Origin: Crocodylus rhombifer
Lineage: Eukaryota; Chordata; Crocodylia; Crocodylidae
Length of the DNA stretch: 64,000 nt
NCBI GenBank assembly: GCA_038503035.1
Contig: JAVSML010025175.1
Location: 124,001 to 188,000 of the forward strand
Direction of reading: 5' to 3'
The notes under the pieces are model-generated. The model saw only the letters and a list, made by a program, of their open reading frames with translations, made no database searches and was not told the DNA's origin. Positions 1 to 10,380 of the stretch are shown piece after piece. Made by a program: the position numbers and the translations under genes. Every line of letters begins with the position of its first letter. Position 1 is the stretch's first letter.

Positions 1-1495
1 GCAGTATTCCCCCCATCCCCCAGCGGGCTTAGTTTAAAGCCCGGTGGAGCAGGTCAGCCAGCCTGGCTGAGAAGAGCCTCCTCCCCAGGGGGGAGAGGTG
101 GAGGCCATCTCTTCCCAGCAGCTCGCTGCCCCTCTCGCCAAAGAGCGGGCTGTAGTCATGGAAGCCAAAGCCTTCCCTATGATACCAGCTCCACAGTCTT
201 AGGTTCACTACGTGGATCCTCCTCTCCCTCCTCAGCCCATAGCCCGAGACTGGGAGGATCGATGAAAACACCACCTGAGCCCCCAGACCCGTAAGCCCCG
301 CTCCCGAATCCCTGTAGCGCCTCATGACCTGGCTGGGGTTGCTCCGAGCCGTGTCATTGGTGCCCACATGAATAAGGAGTATGGGATAGTGGTCTGTGGG
401 CCGGAGGAGCTTTGGGATCCTCTCCGCAATGTCTCGGATGCGGGCCCCCGGGAAGCAGCATACTTCCCAGGCTAAGGGGTCGGGTCGGCAGATTGCCCCC
501 TCAGTCCCCCACAGGATGGAGTCTCCCACAACAAACACCTTTTGTTTTGTCTTGGGGAGAGCAGGGGCAGTAGCTGTGGTTGAGCCTGGGTTGCCTGCGG
601 GAGCTGGCAACTGAGCAGGTTCTGCTGGGGCTGCAAGAGGTGCGAACCTGTTGGTAAGCTCCGGCGAGGGAGAGGCCTTGGTGTGCCGGGCCTTAGGGCC
701 CTTGACCACCTTGGTCCATGCCCCTGACTGGGCAGAGCGGGAGGTCCCAGAGTCCTCCTTAGTCCTGGAGGGAAACGGTGCTCTACCCTGTGGCTCCCGG
801 GAGAAAAGGGCCTGGCAGTAGGAGTCTATCTCCTGCTTGCAGTCCCTGATGGCACGCAGTCTCTGGACTGTGGCCTGGAGCTCCTCCAGCTGGCGCACCA
901 GAGACCCCGGTAGAGAGCAGACCCCGCAAGGGGAGGTGTCCATGCTCCCAGGCCCCAGAGCCTGAAAAAGGGACAGGCAGCCCCCGCAGCCAAGAGCCAT
1001 GGGCTCCATCTGGGTGGCCGTCTCTGAGGTGCCCAATGGGGGGGCCGCAGAGCCCGAGGGGACCCGAGGGGTGCGGCATGTGCCCATCCGTGTCATGCCT
1101 CTGATAGGCTGGCTACGGCTGGGACTGACTACTCTGCGGGGTTCGCAGGCAGGGTCTCATGCCCTCTCCTGCGTGGACTCCACAGTAACTCGAGCACCTG
1201 TTTACGCAGCCTGTTCGCGCGGCTCCGGTCGTGTGGCTCCCTGGGGGGCTGGGCCAAGTAAGGTCCTGGGCGGGGGCTTGACCCGGCCCGACTCCACGCA
1301 GACGCCTCCTCCCAGGGAGCGAGGCGTTAACCCCTTCCTACCACGAGCCCACTTACCTCCGGCTGTGCTGGGGGTCAGCAGGGGGCTCTGCGGCTGCTGA
1401 GGGGGTATCTGGGGGGCTTCAGGGGAGCGGGGGCGCAGCAGGCTTTCACCCACGCATCTCTCACCGCTCCGGAGCCTAACTCGGGACAACATGGC
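1..1495 (-). mobile_element. CR1 LINE, 5' part (5' UTR plus ORF1)
   Basis: The minus-strand element runs out of the left window edge. Positions 1097-1495 are GC-rich, unlike the AT-rich sequence beyond about 1500, and would be its 5' UTR and internal promoter region. Most CR1 copies are 5'-truncated, so one that keeps ORF1 and apparently its 5' end is less common. The outer boundary is placed by the composition change and could be off by tens of bases. Confidence 0.7.
29..1096 (-). CDS. CR1 LINE ORF1 with SGNH esterase domain
   Basis: This 355-residue open frame has no internal stop. It reads as ORF1 of a CR1-type non-LTR retrotransposon, a protein thought to bind the element RNA and carry a lipase-like esterase. 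The N-terminal third (about residues 30-100) has CxxC pairs (CGGC, CGVC) followed by a leucine-rich stretch likely to form a coiled coil. A low-complexity linker follows. Residues about 185-355 form the SGNH fold: block I has VVGDSILWG with the nucleophile Ser, block III has HVGTNDTA, and block V has DGLHLSPLG with the catalytic Asp and His. ORF2 (endonuclease and reverse transcriptase) should lie at lower coordinates, outside the window. The first Met of the frame was taken as start. That this is CR1 ORF1 is from family knowledge; activity is not shown. Confidence 0.82.
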   Translation of the reverse strand: MTRMGTCRTPRVPSGSAAPPLGTSETATQMEPMALGCGGCLSLFQALGPGSMDTSPCGVCSLPGSLVRQLEELQATVQRLRAIRDCKQEIDSYCQALFSREPQGRAPFPSRTKEDSGTSRSAQSGAWTKVVKGPKARHTKASPSPELTNRFAPLAAPAEPAQLPAPAGNPGSTTATAPALPKTKQKVFVVGDSILWGTEGAICRPDPLAWEVCCFPGARIRDIAERIPKLLRPTDHYPILLIHVGTNDTARSNPSQVMRRYRDSGAGLTGLGAQVVFSSILPVSGYGLRRERRIHVVNLRLWSWYHREGFGFHDYSPLFGERGSELLGRDGLHLSPLGRRLFSARLADLLHRALN

Positions 1496-2858
1496 TTAAA
1501 TGAACATGTTACCAACTTGCCTATTTATAACATCTACCCAAAACCAAAAAACCACAGCCATCAGAATTTCTACCCTTATAAGAAGTGTAAGGCAAGGAAA
1601 CAAAGGCTTGATTAGGTACAAGGGTTGAGATTGTTATCAAAGATGTGGAAATGGTACCTCCAAATCAGGCTGATGCATACTGTTGGGTGATATAAAAGAA
1701 GAGCTTACAGGACTGTGGTTGGTCTGGCTGCACCTGCTCTCTGGAAGAAGGGGAAGACTTATTCAGGGCCCTGTCTCTTGCTGGTTTCAAGGGAGATCAT
1801 GGTTTCTCTAGGGTTTCAATATGGCATCTTTCACAGTCATTTCATTTACAAAAAGATATTAAACAGGGCAGTGCAAATATACAAAATCTCACTTTGTTTT
1901 CTGTTCAACGAAGTTAAATGCAAAGATCCCAAGTTATACCAACAAACCCTGTCAGTTATCACCTCCCCACCTTCATTCCCCTGCCCAAAAAAGTAGTTTA
2001 TGAAAGTGAAAATACTGTACAGTCATATTGCACCCAAAACTACTAATAGATGCTATTGCTAATATAACAATTTGGTTTTAATATCTCCCATGGCTAGGCC
2101 TCAGTCTCCATATAGCATCTGTAATATAGTAATCTGAAATGATTGCCACTAGGGTTCATCTAATTAACAGTCTCAGGAGAAAGACCAAGATCTGAAAGAA
2201 CCAGGGAGCATAAACTGTACCATTCTGCATTTTTCCAAATTTCCCTTCTTCAAACAGTCACTGCTTGCCAGCCTGCACTAACCACCTGAATTGCCAGTCT
2301 TATAATCCATATATTTATTTGATAGTATTTATATCATGCCCACAAAGAAACAGAAAGCCATTTAGGGCCAGCCCTGAGACTAGCCCCCTGTAAAAGCATA
2401 CGAGATAGTTGAGTTAAATTCCCAGGGCCAGGGAGTATTTGTGCAGTAAGCAGGCATGGTCCCTGTGGTGCTCAACAGTGAACCTATAAGCTGATCTACA
2501 GAAACAATGAGTTTTGAAGAAAGGAAGTTCATGTGATGCAGGGACTGGAAATGGGGGGAATTGTCCTGTACAGATACCCTTTCAACAGAAACTCTGTCTA
2601 CAAACCATGAACTAAATAAGGGACTAAATATAGACATTGGATTTATGACACATTATAACCTGCCTAACATCTGACTCCCCAGGTACCTCTCCACTATTTA
2701 CCAGCTACATTCATTCCCCTTTCCCCCACCCCCAATCTGTCTCTCACCCACTGACTCCTCAATTTACATCTTCACAGACTGGCTTTCTTGCATGCATGCC
2801 AGCCTTTGGCTTCTTTACTATTCATTCCATCCAGGAAGAGCACACACCAACTGCAGAT
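1496..2858. other. No recognisable feature
   Basis: AT-rich non-coding sequence. I see no exon, RNA gene or clear repeat. A TATA-like stretch near 1691 has no convincing gene after it. Confidence 0.5.
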
Positions 2859-2966
2859 GCTTCTTCAGCCTGACAAAGAGTATTTCCACCCAAAAGCTTG
2901 CAAAGAAGAATTCTGAGTTGGTCTAATAAAATAAATCAGATTTACCCAAAGAACCTTGTCTCTCTA
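2859..2966 (+). mobile_element. Penelope-like element 3' tail fragment
   Basis: The stretch resembles the reverse complement of 5957-6080: a 'ttcttcagcctgacaaag' box, then 'aaaagcttgcaaa', then 'gttggtctaataaaa' and 'cccaaagaaccttg'. The second copy adjoins a GIY-YIG-coding Penelope fragment, which ties this tail to the same family. Only the 3' end is present here. Confidence 0.5.
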
Positions 2967-4689
2967 CAAAGCAAGCATTACTTTCTACTTATGTTTTCCT
3001 AAATCAGTGTCGCACCCCTGTTGACGTGAACAGATTTTTAAAATTGCCAGGGAAAGGCAGTTTGTAACCACCTGACATAAGACACAAAGTTGAGATCCTG
3101 GCCCTGGCAGCCACTGCAGTCACTAGTAATTTTCACAAGAACCAAGGAGACAATCTTTGTATCATGAAATCGTCCAGCTCAGAGCATTTATACTCTGAAA
3201 TCAAAAGGTTCTCACTAAAACTTCAGATGAAAAAAAATGTTGTTTGTTTCTTGGCTTGTTTTTGCCCTTTTTTTGTTTGTTTGGGGGTTTTTTGCTTCAG
3301 TCTTCAGCTTCTTTGTGCTGATTCTGTGCAGTGTTGAACAGTAGGTATGCTTCAGATCATAAATTGGTAGCTCTCTCAGTGAGAATGATCTCAGCATACA
3401 GTTATGTTGGGGTACTTAGCCTTCTTCTTAAAGCATTGTGGAGACTTCAAGGAAGAAAGGATCTTCCCCCTAACAATATGGATGCCAAACAAGCTATCTC
3501 TGTACCCTGGTACCACTAAGGCCCTGCATGAGGGCATAATTTTTCCACAAGTTTCCCAGGCTCTCTTTGCAGTAAGAGAAAGGTCTGTTCCAGAAGTATA
3601 AGATATTTTAAGACTTAGTGAAAAAAGGGCAAGTTGCAGTTTAAACATCTTAGCTGACCGAGATGACAATATGGAGAAACAAGATATAGACGCACCTTGA
3701 ACAGACAGTTATGGATCTCATGTTAATTCTGCTCACAACAGTAGAAGCAGGATCTACAGGATTTTCAGCCAGAAACGATGATGATTTCTGAATGCTGCAA
3801 CCTAAAGTAGCTACTCTCCAGGTCTGCCCCAGATTAATACTCATACTTTGGAAAATGTTCTTACCCCACCAACAAATGTTGTTTCTTCAAAGAGGATGCT
3901 GCTAACTCAAAGGTGGAAAAATCCACCTGGCAGCCATTCTCTTCCAAACATGTTCCCTAGTCTCATTTGGCTGGTGAATTATGTCCATTCCCTCCTATTT
4001 GTGTGCTAGGACAGAGGGGAATGCAAACGCCACCACCAGGCTTCTCTGTGAATCTTCATTTTACAAAGGGGAAGCATAGGGTGCTAAATCTTGGTGGCGG
4101 GTAGAGAAAGAAAAGGACAGAAAGAGCTGTTAAGATATCCTTGCAGTCTTTTAGAGCCTTAACCCAAGCCCCGATTTCAATGATTTCAATAGGCTTTGGA
4201 TCAGGTCCTTAGTGATCAGGGGATATTTGGTCGTGTAGCATAACCATTTTGTACAGAATAATCTGACACAGCTTTCTGCTTGGTGTGGCTCTATTTGTCA
4301 TATAATTTTCTCTAATTAACATGTCATTTTAGTTAGGCATTTTACATTCTTATAAAATAAAATGTTATCAATTTTTTTTAGACTTTGTGGTACTTATTCA
4401 TGTTTTGTTTTGTTTTGTTTTTAAAAAATGAGAAGTTACTACAGGGCCAAAAGGAATCTTATTTTCCTTTAGTCACATGGGGAGCAAAGAGCTCTAAGAA
4501 GTTGTCAATTATGCTCAGAGGCAGGGTGGTTCCCGGGAGGGTGGGTCCAGGGGCAGTGGTGCAGTTGCATCCCCACTTTGATTCCTGGTCCACCACAAAT
4601 TTAAAACAAACATCCTGGCATTGGTGGCAGCATTTTTATTCAGGCAGCAGTATGGGGAGTCAATTGACTTCATGGCTTATTATAATCTA
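2967..4689. other. No recognisable feature
   Basis: Intergenic or intron 1 sequence. Short open frames here are without domain signal. I looked for the GC signal-peptide exon (Met, basic residue, leucine-rich core, donor in the phase needed by exon 2) and did not find it. The last ~100 bases may already belong to the CR1 tail that follows. Confidence 0.45.
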
Positions 4690-5175
4690 CATGACTCCTC
4701 CTAAACTTTGGCTGGGAATTTTGACTGGGGTGTGCCAATTCTCCTGCTGGGACTTAAACCTAGAGGTTTCTGGCTAGAGGGTCTTGCACCTCCATTTAGG
4801 GTCAGACTGATCTCTATATTTGGGGTCAGGAAGGAATTTTACCCAATAGTCATATTGGTACAAACTGGATGGGGGGTGGAGGGGGCATTACCTTTCTCTG
4901 TTCTGGGGTACATGGCCCTCTTCATTAGATCCCTTGAGCATATATTAACAACCTTTTACAGAAGCTGGATGTTGGCTGCCATGGTCATCCTGATTTATCG
5001 GTGGCAGGTTAGGGTGTTAGGTTTTGTGGTTGTATCAGGGTTGTCTGTGTAGTTTTGTTAATAGGGTTAGACAATGAAATTTTATAAGATGGTTTTGATA
5101 GGGATGATGCTGCCTCAGGCAAGGGACTAGATGACCTCTAGAAGTCCCTTCCAACCCTACCTTCCTATTATTCTT
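4690..5175 (+). mobile_element. CR1 LINE 3' UTR, old copy
   Basis: The sequence matches a second copy at 59060-59490 along its length, including 'tttggggtcaggaaggaa', the 'ggatgatgctgcctcagg' box, and the end 'gaagtcccttccaacccta' typical of CR1 3' termini in reptiles. Divergence from the other copy is high, so it is old. No coding part remains. Confidence 0.7.
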
Positions 5176-5956
5176 CTAGGGAAGGAACCTGAGTAAAATT
5201 TTCCAAAGCAGCTTAGAAGCCTGAATACTCATAAATGCCTAGTTGGGCTGTTTTGAAAATGCAACTTTGGAATGGATTTTGGAGTTAGTTAGGCACCTGG
5301 AAATGAGAATAGATACCTACATTTTCCTCTTCCCTTAGGAAAACAGGTTCTTTAAAAAAAACCCATTGCTAAATGACAAAGTCTCTTTTGAATATAGAAT
5401 TTAGATGCTTTTGAAAAATGTCTCCTATATGTTTTTCTTGTAAATTTGATTTAGGAACTTTTGAACTGTCCATGAAAGTAATGAAATGTTATAGCAGAGT
5501 TGCTAGTTTTACACCAATATTTAACTTCAGGTTGCCAGAGTCCAGCCAACAGGCTTTGTAGCAAAATCATTGCCTCTTTACAAAGATTAACTAATTATTA
5601 ACAGTTCCTTTGGCACTTGCTGCAACTACATGAATCACCATGATTTCTTCTGATGGTTAGAAATAGTGGCAGAGGATACCGTTACATAGCAATTCCACTG
5701 CACTTCAACATTAATGTCCATTTATACTATAAAATGTTATGATAGCAGCTTTTATTCAGCTTGCCCTGGAACTTGGTACATAGTGTTCTCAATACTGAGT
5801 TTTGATGATTGTTTTTGGTTTTAAAGGTTTTCTAAACTGCGTAACAATCAAAGTGGTTTAAAAAAATAAGCAAGACAACAGCGCCCTCTCTTGGTCTTTA
5901 TTCCACTAGCAGCTGTTTTCCAGGTGTCCGTCAAAATCTATTCTTCAAGGTGTCCT
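5176..5956. other. No recognisable feature
   Basis: AT-rich non-coding sequence with no exon or repeat I can name. Confidence 0.45.
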
Positions 5957-7083
5957 CATAGGCAGGTAAGGTTCTTTGAGTAGATGTGACATCTTTTATT
6001 GGACCAACTGAGTAGTTGGAAAAAAGTTTTAGGCAAGCTTTCAGGCACAGCACCCTTCTTCAGGCATAGGGAGTCTTTGCTGCTCTGAGCCTCCAAGGAA
6101 TGAGAGAAGCTAAAAGCATGACAGGATGTCAGTGAAAATGTAAATAGGTAGAAATTAGAAAGATAAAAGGTAAAGCAGGTAAGGGAGGGGGAAGAAAGCA
6201 GGGGGAGAAAGGCAAAAGGGAGACATAACAGTGATAGGAAACAAGGTAGCAAAGAGATTGTCTGTGGAAAAAGGAAGTAGCTGGAGATCAGGAAAACATG
6301 AATGAAACTAAAAGTGTGACAGGATGTCAGTGAAAATATAAATAGGTAGAAATTAGAAAGACAAAAGGCAAAGCAGGGAAGGGAGAGGGAAGAAAGTGGA
6401 TTGGGGGACAAAGGGAAACACTACAGTGGTAATAATACAACATAAAAAAGAGGCTCTCAATAAAAAAAAGGAAATAATTGGAAATTAGCCAGATAAAGGG
6501 CAGAAAAGTAGGGGAGGGGAGGGGAGAAAAGCTGGGGGAAAAGAAGATGAAAGAGGTCAGGTCTGGCAGGTACCTAGTGAATCAGATACCAGGCAGGTTG
6601 TAATGTGGCATAAATCCAATGTCTATATTGAGTCCACAATTTTTTGTGTTTGGTTTCTCCTACGTATTTTCCATCAGGGCATTTGGTGCACTGGATGAGA
6701 TATATTACATTTCTGGAGGTGCAGGTGTAAGATCCAGGAATGGCGATGGCTCTGTTGTGGGGTGTAGTTACTGTAGGGGTGGTGGAGATGTGTTGGCAGT
6801 TTTGCACTTCTTGTTGTGGCCTGGTCTGGATCCACTGGGTGTGGCTTGGGTCTAGGAGTTTGCTTCTGGTGATGAGGTTAGCAAGGTTCAGTGCTTGTTT
6901 AAAGGCTAGGATGGGTGGTTCTGGAAAGATCTCTTTAAGAATGGGATCTTCTTCTAGTACAGGTTGCAATTGTTTGAGGATTTTCCATATAGGTTCCAGA
7001 GAAGGATGATATGTGACATCCCCAGTTTGTTCCCCACGCAGCTCTGAGCTCATGGGGCTGAGCAGGGAACAGGCTCCCCACAC
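5957..7083 (-). mobile_element. Penelope-like element, 3' half
   Basis: Read on the minus strand, this holds the end of the Penelope coding region (6574-7083), a purine-rich 3' region, and a 3' tail at 5957-6090 ending in 'ttggtccaataaaagatg' and 'tcaaagaaccttacctgcc'. The reverse transcriptase part is missing, so the copy is 5'-truncated. The purine-rich region contains an internal duplication with a spacing of about 198 bases (units begin near 6111 and 6309), and a third, weaker match lies near 6475-6540. Confidence 0.72.
6574..7083 (-). pseudogene. Penelope GIY-YIG endonuclease fragment
   Basis: The frame encodes 169 residues. Residues about 55-75 (PPILAFKQALNLANLITRSK) match the linker that precedes the nuclease in Penelope-like elements. 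Residues about 117-142 include NVIYLIQCTKC, PDG and KYVGETK, the start of a GIY-YIG nuclease with its Y..Y core and a zinc-binding Cys pair. The frame ends soon after, so the catalytic Arg and Glu helices are incomplete. The first ~20 residues are probably not element sequence. The call rests on these motifs and on the Penelope tail downstream. Confidence 0.68.
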
Positions 7084-8224
7084 TCAGCCCTGCATGTAGG
7101 GCAGGGGCTGGGACCTGCCCTGGTCAGAGGCAGGTTCCATCCCCATGCCCCGATTAGGTGCATAAGGCCCAGAGCTTGGGATGAACTGTAGGGGTGGGGT
7201 AGGTCCCAGCCCCCTAGTCCAATCCACCAGTGGGGCAGCTAGCAGCGAGCTAGCTGCTAGCTATCCTACTGATGGATTGAGGTTAGGGACTGAGACCTGC
7301 CCCTCCCCTGCAGCTCTTTCCAAGTCCCCTGCCCCTGCCTCAGCAGCAGGCAGCTCCCAGGGGCAGAGTGTAATGTCCCAGCCCCAGCCAGGAGACAGCT
7401 GTCTCCTGCCTAGTGTTCCCTGCTAACCTCTAGGCTAACACTAAGGGGGAGCTTAGAGCTCCCCCTGGTGGTGGTGGCATGGGCCCACTGTAGGGCTTCA
7501 GGAGTGCAAGCAGTTTGCTACCATTAGCAGTAAGTCTACTCCCATGTACCTGCACATGTAGGGGCCTGCCTGGGAGCATTTACTCTCAACTAGTTTACTT
7601 GCAAGTAAACAGATCCCAGATCAAATGCCTGTGTAGATGCATCCAATGAGAGAGAGAACCACTAGTCATTCACCATTCACAAAGCATTACATGGCATAGG
7701 GGTGGCCAAATAGCACAGGTAGAGTCTGTGTGTAGTACATGGCAGACCAGGGAGGGGATAGGCAATACAGCAGCAAATAGAGCAGGGACCAAAAAACAGC
7801 ACAGCAGACCAGACATGGTAAACATGGTCAGGGAGCAGAAAGCTGGGCAACAAGTAAGAGGAAGGGGTAGGAGTGACATGTGGGGAGGTTGTGGAGCTAA
7901 TTTGTGGCATGCCTGTCAAAAAGGTTGGCCCTCACTGATACAGAAAAACTAAGAAATAAACAAACTAACTAATGCATGCTTCCTTTGCCAGCCATTGACT
8001 CATCTCCCATGTAAGATGCATACAGGGACAGCATAAAATGTGTTGTTTTATAGAGCACATGTGGGTGATCACTCTCCTGTGTCAGTACCATCTCTCTACA
8101 TCACTTATATTTTCTCTATTCCTCAGGCCGCTAGAACAGCAATAAACCCTATATGCCTTCAACCCAGCACCCAGCTGTGGCATGGGCAAGCTCTCAGCAA
8201 ATCAGATGCAGCACAAGTGTTGGA
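7084..8224. other. No gene seen; possible decayed repeats
   Basis: No exon found. Around 7510-7640 the sequence ends in 'tgtgtagatgcatcc', which resembles the ends of the inverted-repeat elements described elsewhere, but no matching partner end is clear. Confidence 0.35.
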
Positions 8225-8306
8225 ACCCCTACTACTAGAGTATTGCTGAGACCCCCCAGCTCCACAGGCTGGGTCTGGCCCACAGGCCATATGTTGCCAG
8301 CCCCTG
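8225..8306 (-). mobile_element. hAT-like element end fragment
   Basis: Read in reverse, the block starts CAGGGGCTGGCAACATATGG and continues as a 'cctgtgggccag' segment, a style shared by non-autonomous hAT elements in this window. The other end was not found; an imperfect 8-base match (ctatatgc/ctatatgt) lies at 8149 and 8307 but the left terminus does not match, so this is probably a partial copy. Confidence 0.4.
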
Positions 8307-10310
8307 CTATATGTTATTTTTCCCAGGAATGAGACTATCATAGGCTTGTAACTACTTGAGTGATTTAGATTAATTATTGCTACGTGACTCCATTATCCCA
8401 TGAAATCAGCCACCGAGCCTAGAACACAAACAGATGCTAACAGAATACTTTTAGCCTTGGCATAGTCTTTGAATATGCCATGCATCCTTAGCATTCATCA
8501 CATCTCAGCATAATAGTCTTTGAATATTCTGTGTTCACAAAGCACATCATCTGCCCAGGCCACCATCTATATTTATTTCAGGTGGCTCTACAATGAAATG
8601 ACACCTTTCCCTCCCAAAGATGTTTGTTTTCCTAACTATGTTCCTTTAGCTGAGAACTGCTCTGTGATATTTTTGCAAGTAGAATGGCCTCTAAAGGCAA
8701 GAGCTTCACATCTCTCTCTCAAGCCATCCAAACCAAGTAAATGCGAGACAACAACTCAGTCAAGAGGTAAAGGAGATGGCTGATTTTTTCCAGGCTTAAT
8801 AGGACCAATCAATCACAAGAAGGCAGCACAGGCATCGGGCAAAATGAAATCTCATTAGAGAGACAAAATGTGTTTTTGCTTCTAAAAATGCAACCATTTT
8901 CCTTTTGCAGTTTTTCAAGCTTCATTAAGTTCTGGAAATTCCCAACAGGACCTCTTAAGTGCTAAATTGATTAAAGATAAAAATTAAGCATTTGCCATAA
9001 ACTTAAGTGTTTACTAAGAGTATGTCAGGAGACATTTGTGATTAATTTGGTTGTGCTACTGTAAGCCTTTCTCCATCATTTAGCCTCCTGGGAATCTTAA
9101 GGGCATTATCTATAGTGAAGCTGCTGGTTCATTATTTCCAGTATACAGAGGGAGGATTTTCCACTGCCTAGCTGCCTCTTTACAGTGGCAGCAACAGTGA
9201 AAAGGAACAACAGTGGGTTCATAAGGCTCCACTCTCAAGCAATATTGTTACATCTGTGTTTGTAAATGCCAGATCAGATCAGGGAAGACAGCAATGCAGA
9301 TTCTGCCATGAAAGGCATTAAAGAAAAAAACCAGCAGCATCAATATGACTTTGAATCCAGACATTTTTAAAGTATTTGCAGTGGTTCGTTATTGAACTTT
9401 CCTATGTATTTTATCATAATACAGCTCTGCACTGAGTCACCTTCCCCTGGGTTTTGCCCTTTAGGGCATTATAGCCAAAAGGCTCTTCTTAGTGTACTCA
9501 CTTCACCTTTCAGAGCTCTGCTCTCGCAGGAAGCAGACCCCACTGTGTACATCTCTGTCTGGCTTTTAGTCCCTTGGAAAATACATTCTGTTCATAGATA
9601 TCTACTTCTACTGTCCAAATAGTCTGGATTCTTTTTATAAAGGCTGAAGAAGGAAAATCTGCTTATTAAAAAGCATACCAACCAATACATTTATGGGTCA
9701 ATGTCACAGGATTTTGTTTATGGTAGGAGATGGAAAGGGATCTAGCTGATTTCTATATTAAATAAGTTTATCTGAAATTGGTACGATATACTTGTAAAAG
9801 ACAACAGGAAGTTGCAAGGTTTTTCTTGGGCTTTTTTGGGGAGGGGTTGTTTTGAAGGAGATACAAATCAGTTTCTCATTAACATTTTATTTTACTAAAT
9901 TTATTTTTCATGTAATGAGGCAATATAAGAATATTTAGAATGGCCCTGGTTTTCTAAATTAAGATTGCACAGCCATATTTGCATGGATATTTATTTATTT
10001 GCTTATAATATACATAAAACATTGTTTTTCCAAAAGAAAGGGCAGGAATTTGGATATGGAAATGTCAACAAGTTTTTGTTTAAAAATTAAGCAACTTCAA
10101 CTTTTTCTATCAATCTCATTTTGGGAAAATACTTCCGAATATAAAGCCTATTGAAGTAAACAGACTGGCTGATTGCAATACTTTTGCAATACTTTTACAA
10201 CCAAACCCATAGAGAATATAAATTTCACATAAGCCCAGCTTCTAGATAGCATGAAATGGAATATTGTGCCTTATTGTCTCAAGTAAATCTTCCCATCTCT
10301 TGTTTTACAG
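8307..10310. other. No recognisable feature (GC intron 1)
   Basis: AT-rich sequence ending in the polypyrimidine tract and 'ttttacag' acceptor of GC exon 2. No signal-peptide exon is seen. Confidence 0.45.
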
Positions 10311-10380
10311 GTCGTGATTATATGCGAGACAAAATCTGTCAAGAATTCAACAACCTGGGAAAAAATGACTTCCGAACTCT
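10311..10380 (+). CDS. GC: GC exon 2 (start of mature protein)
   Basis: The 70-bp exon sits between 'ttttacag' and 'gtacgt', entered with two bases of a split Gly codon. It encodes GRDYMRDKICQEFNNLGKND, like the human GRDYEKNKVCKEF start of domain I. The Cys (human Cys13) is kept. It ends in phase 2 and joins exon 3 to give a Leu codon. Confidence 0.93.

Noticed and set aside
7084..7440. Possible exon or promoter in the GC-rich stretch with 'ctgggacctgccc' words
   Set aside because: No splice sites with a coherent frame; it resembles decayed repeat sequence elsewhere in the window.
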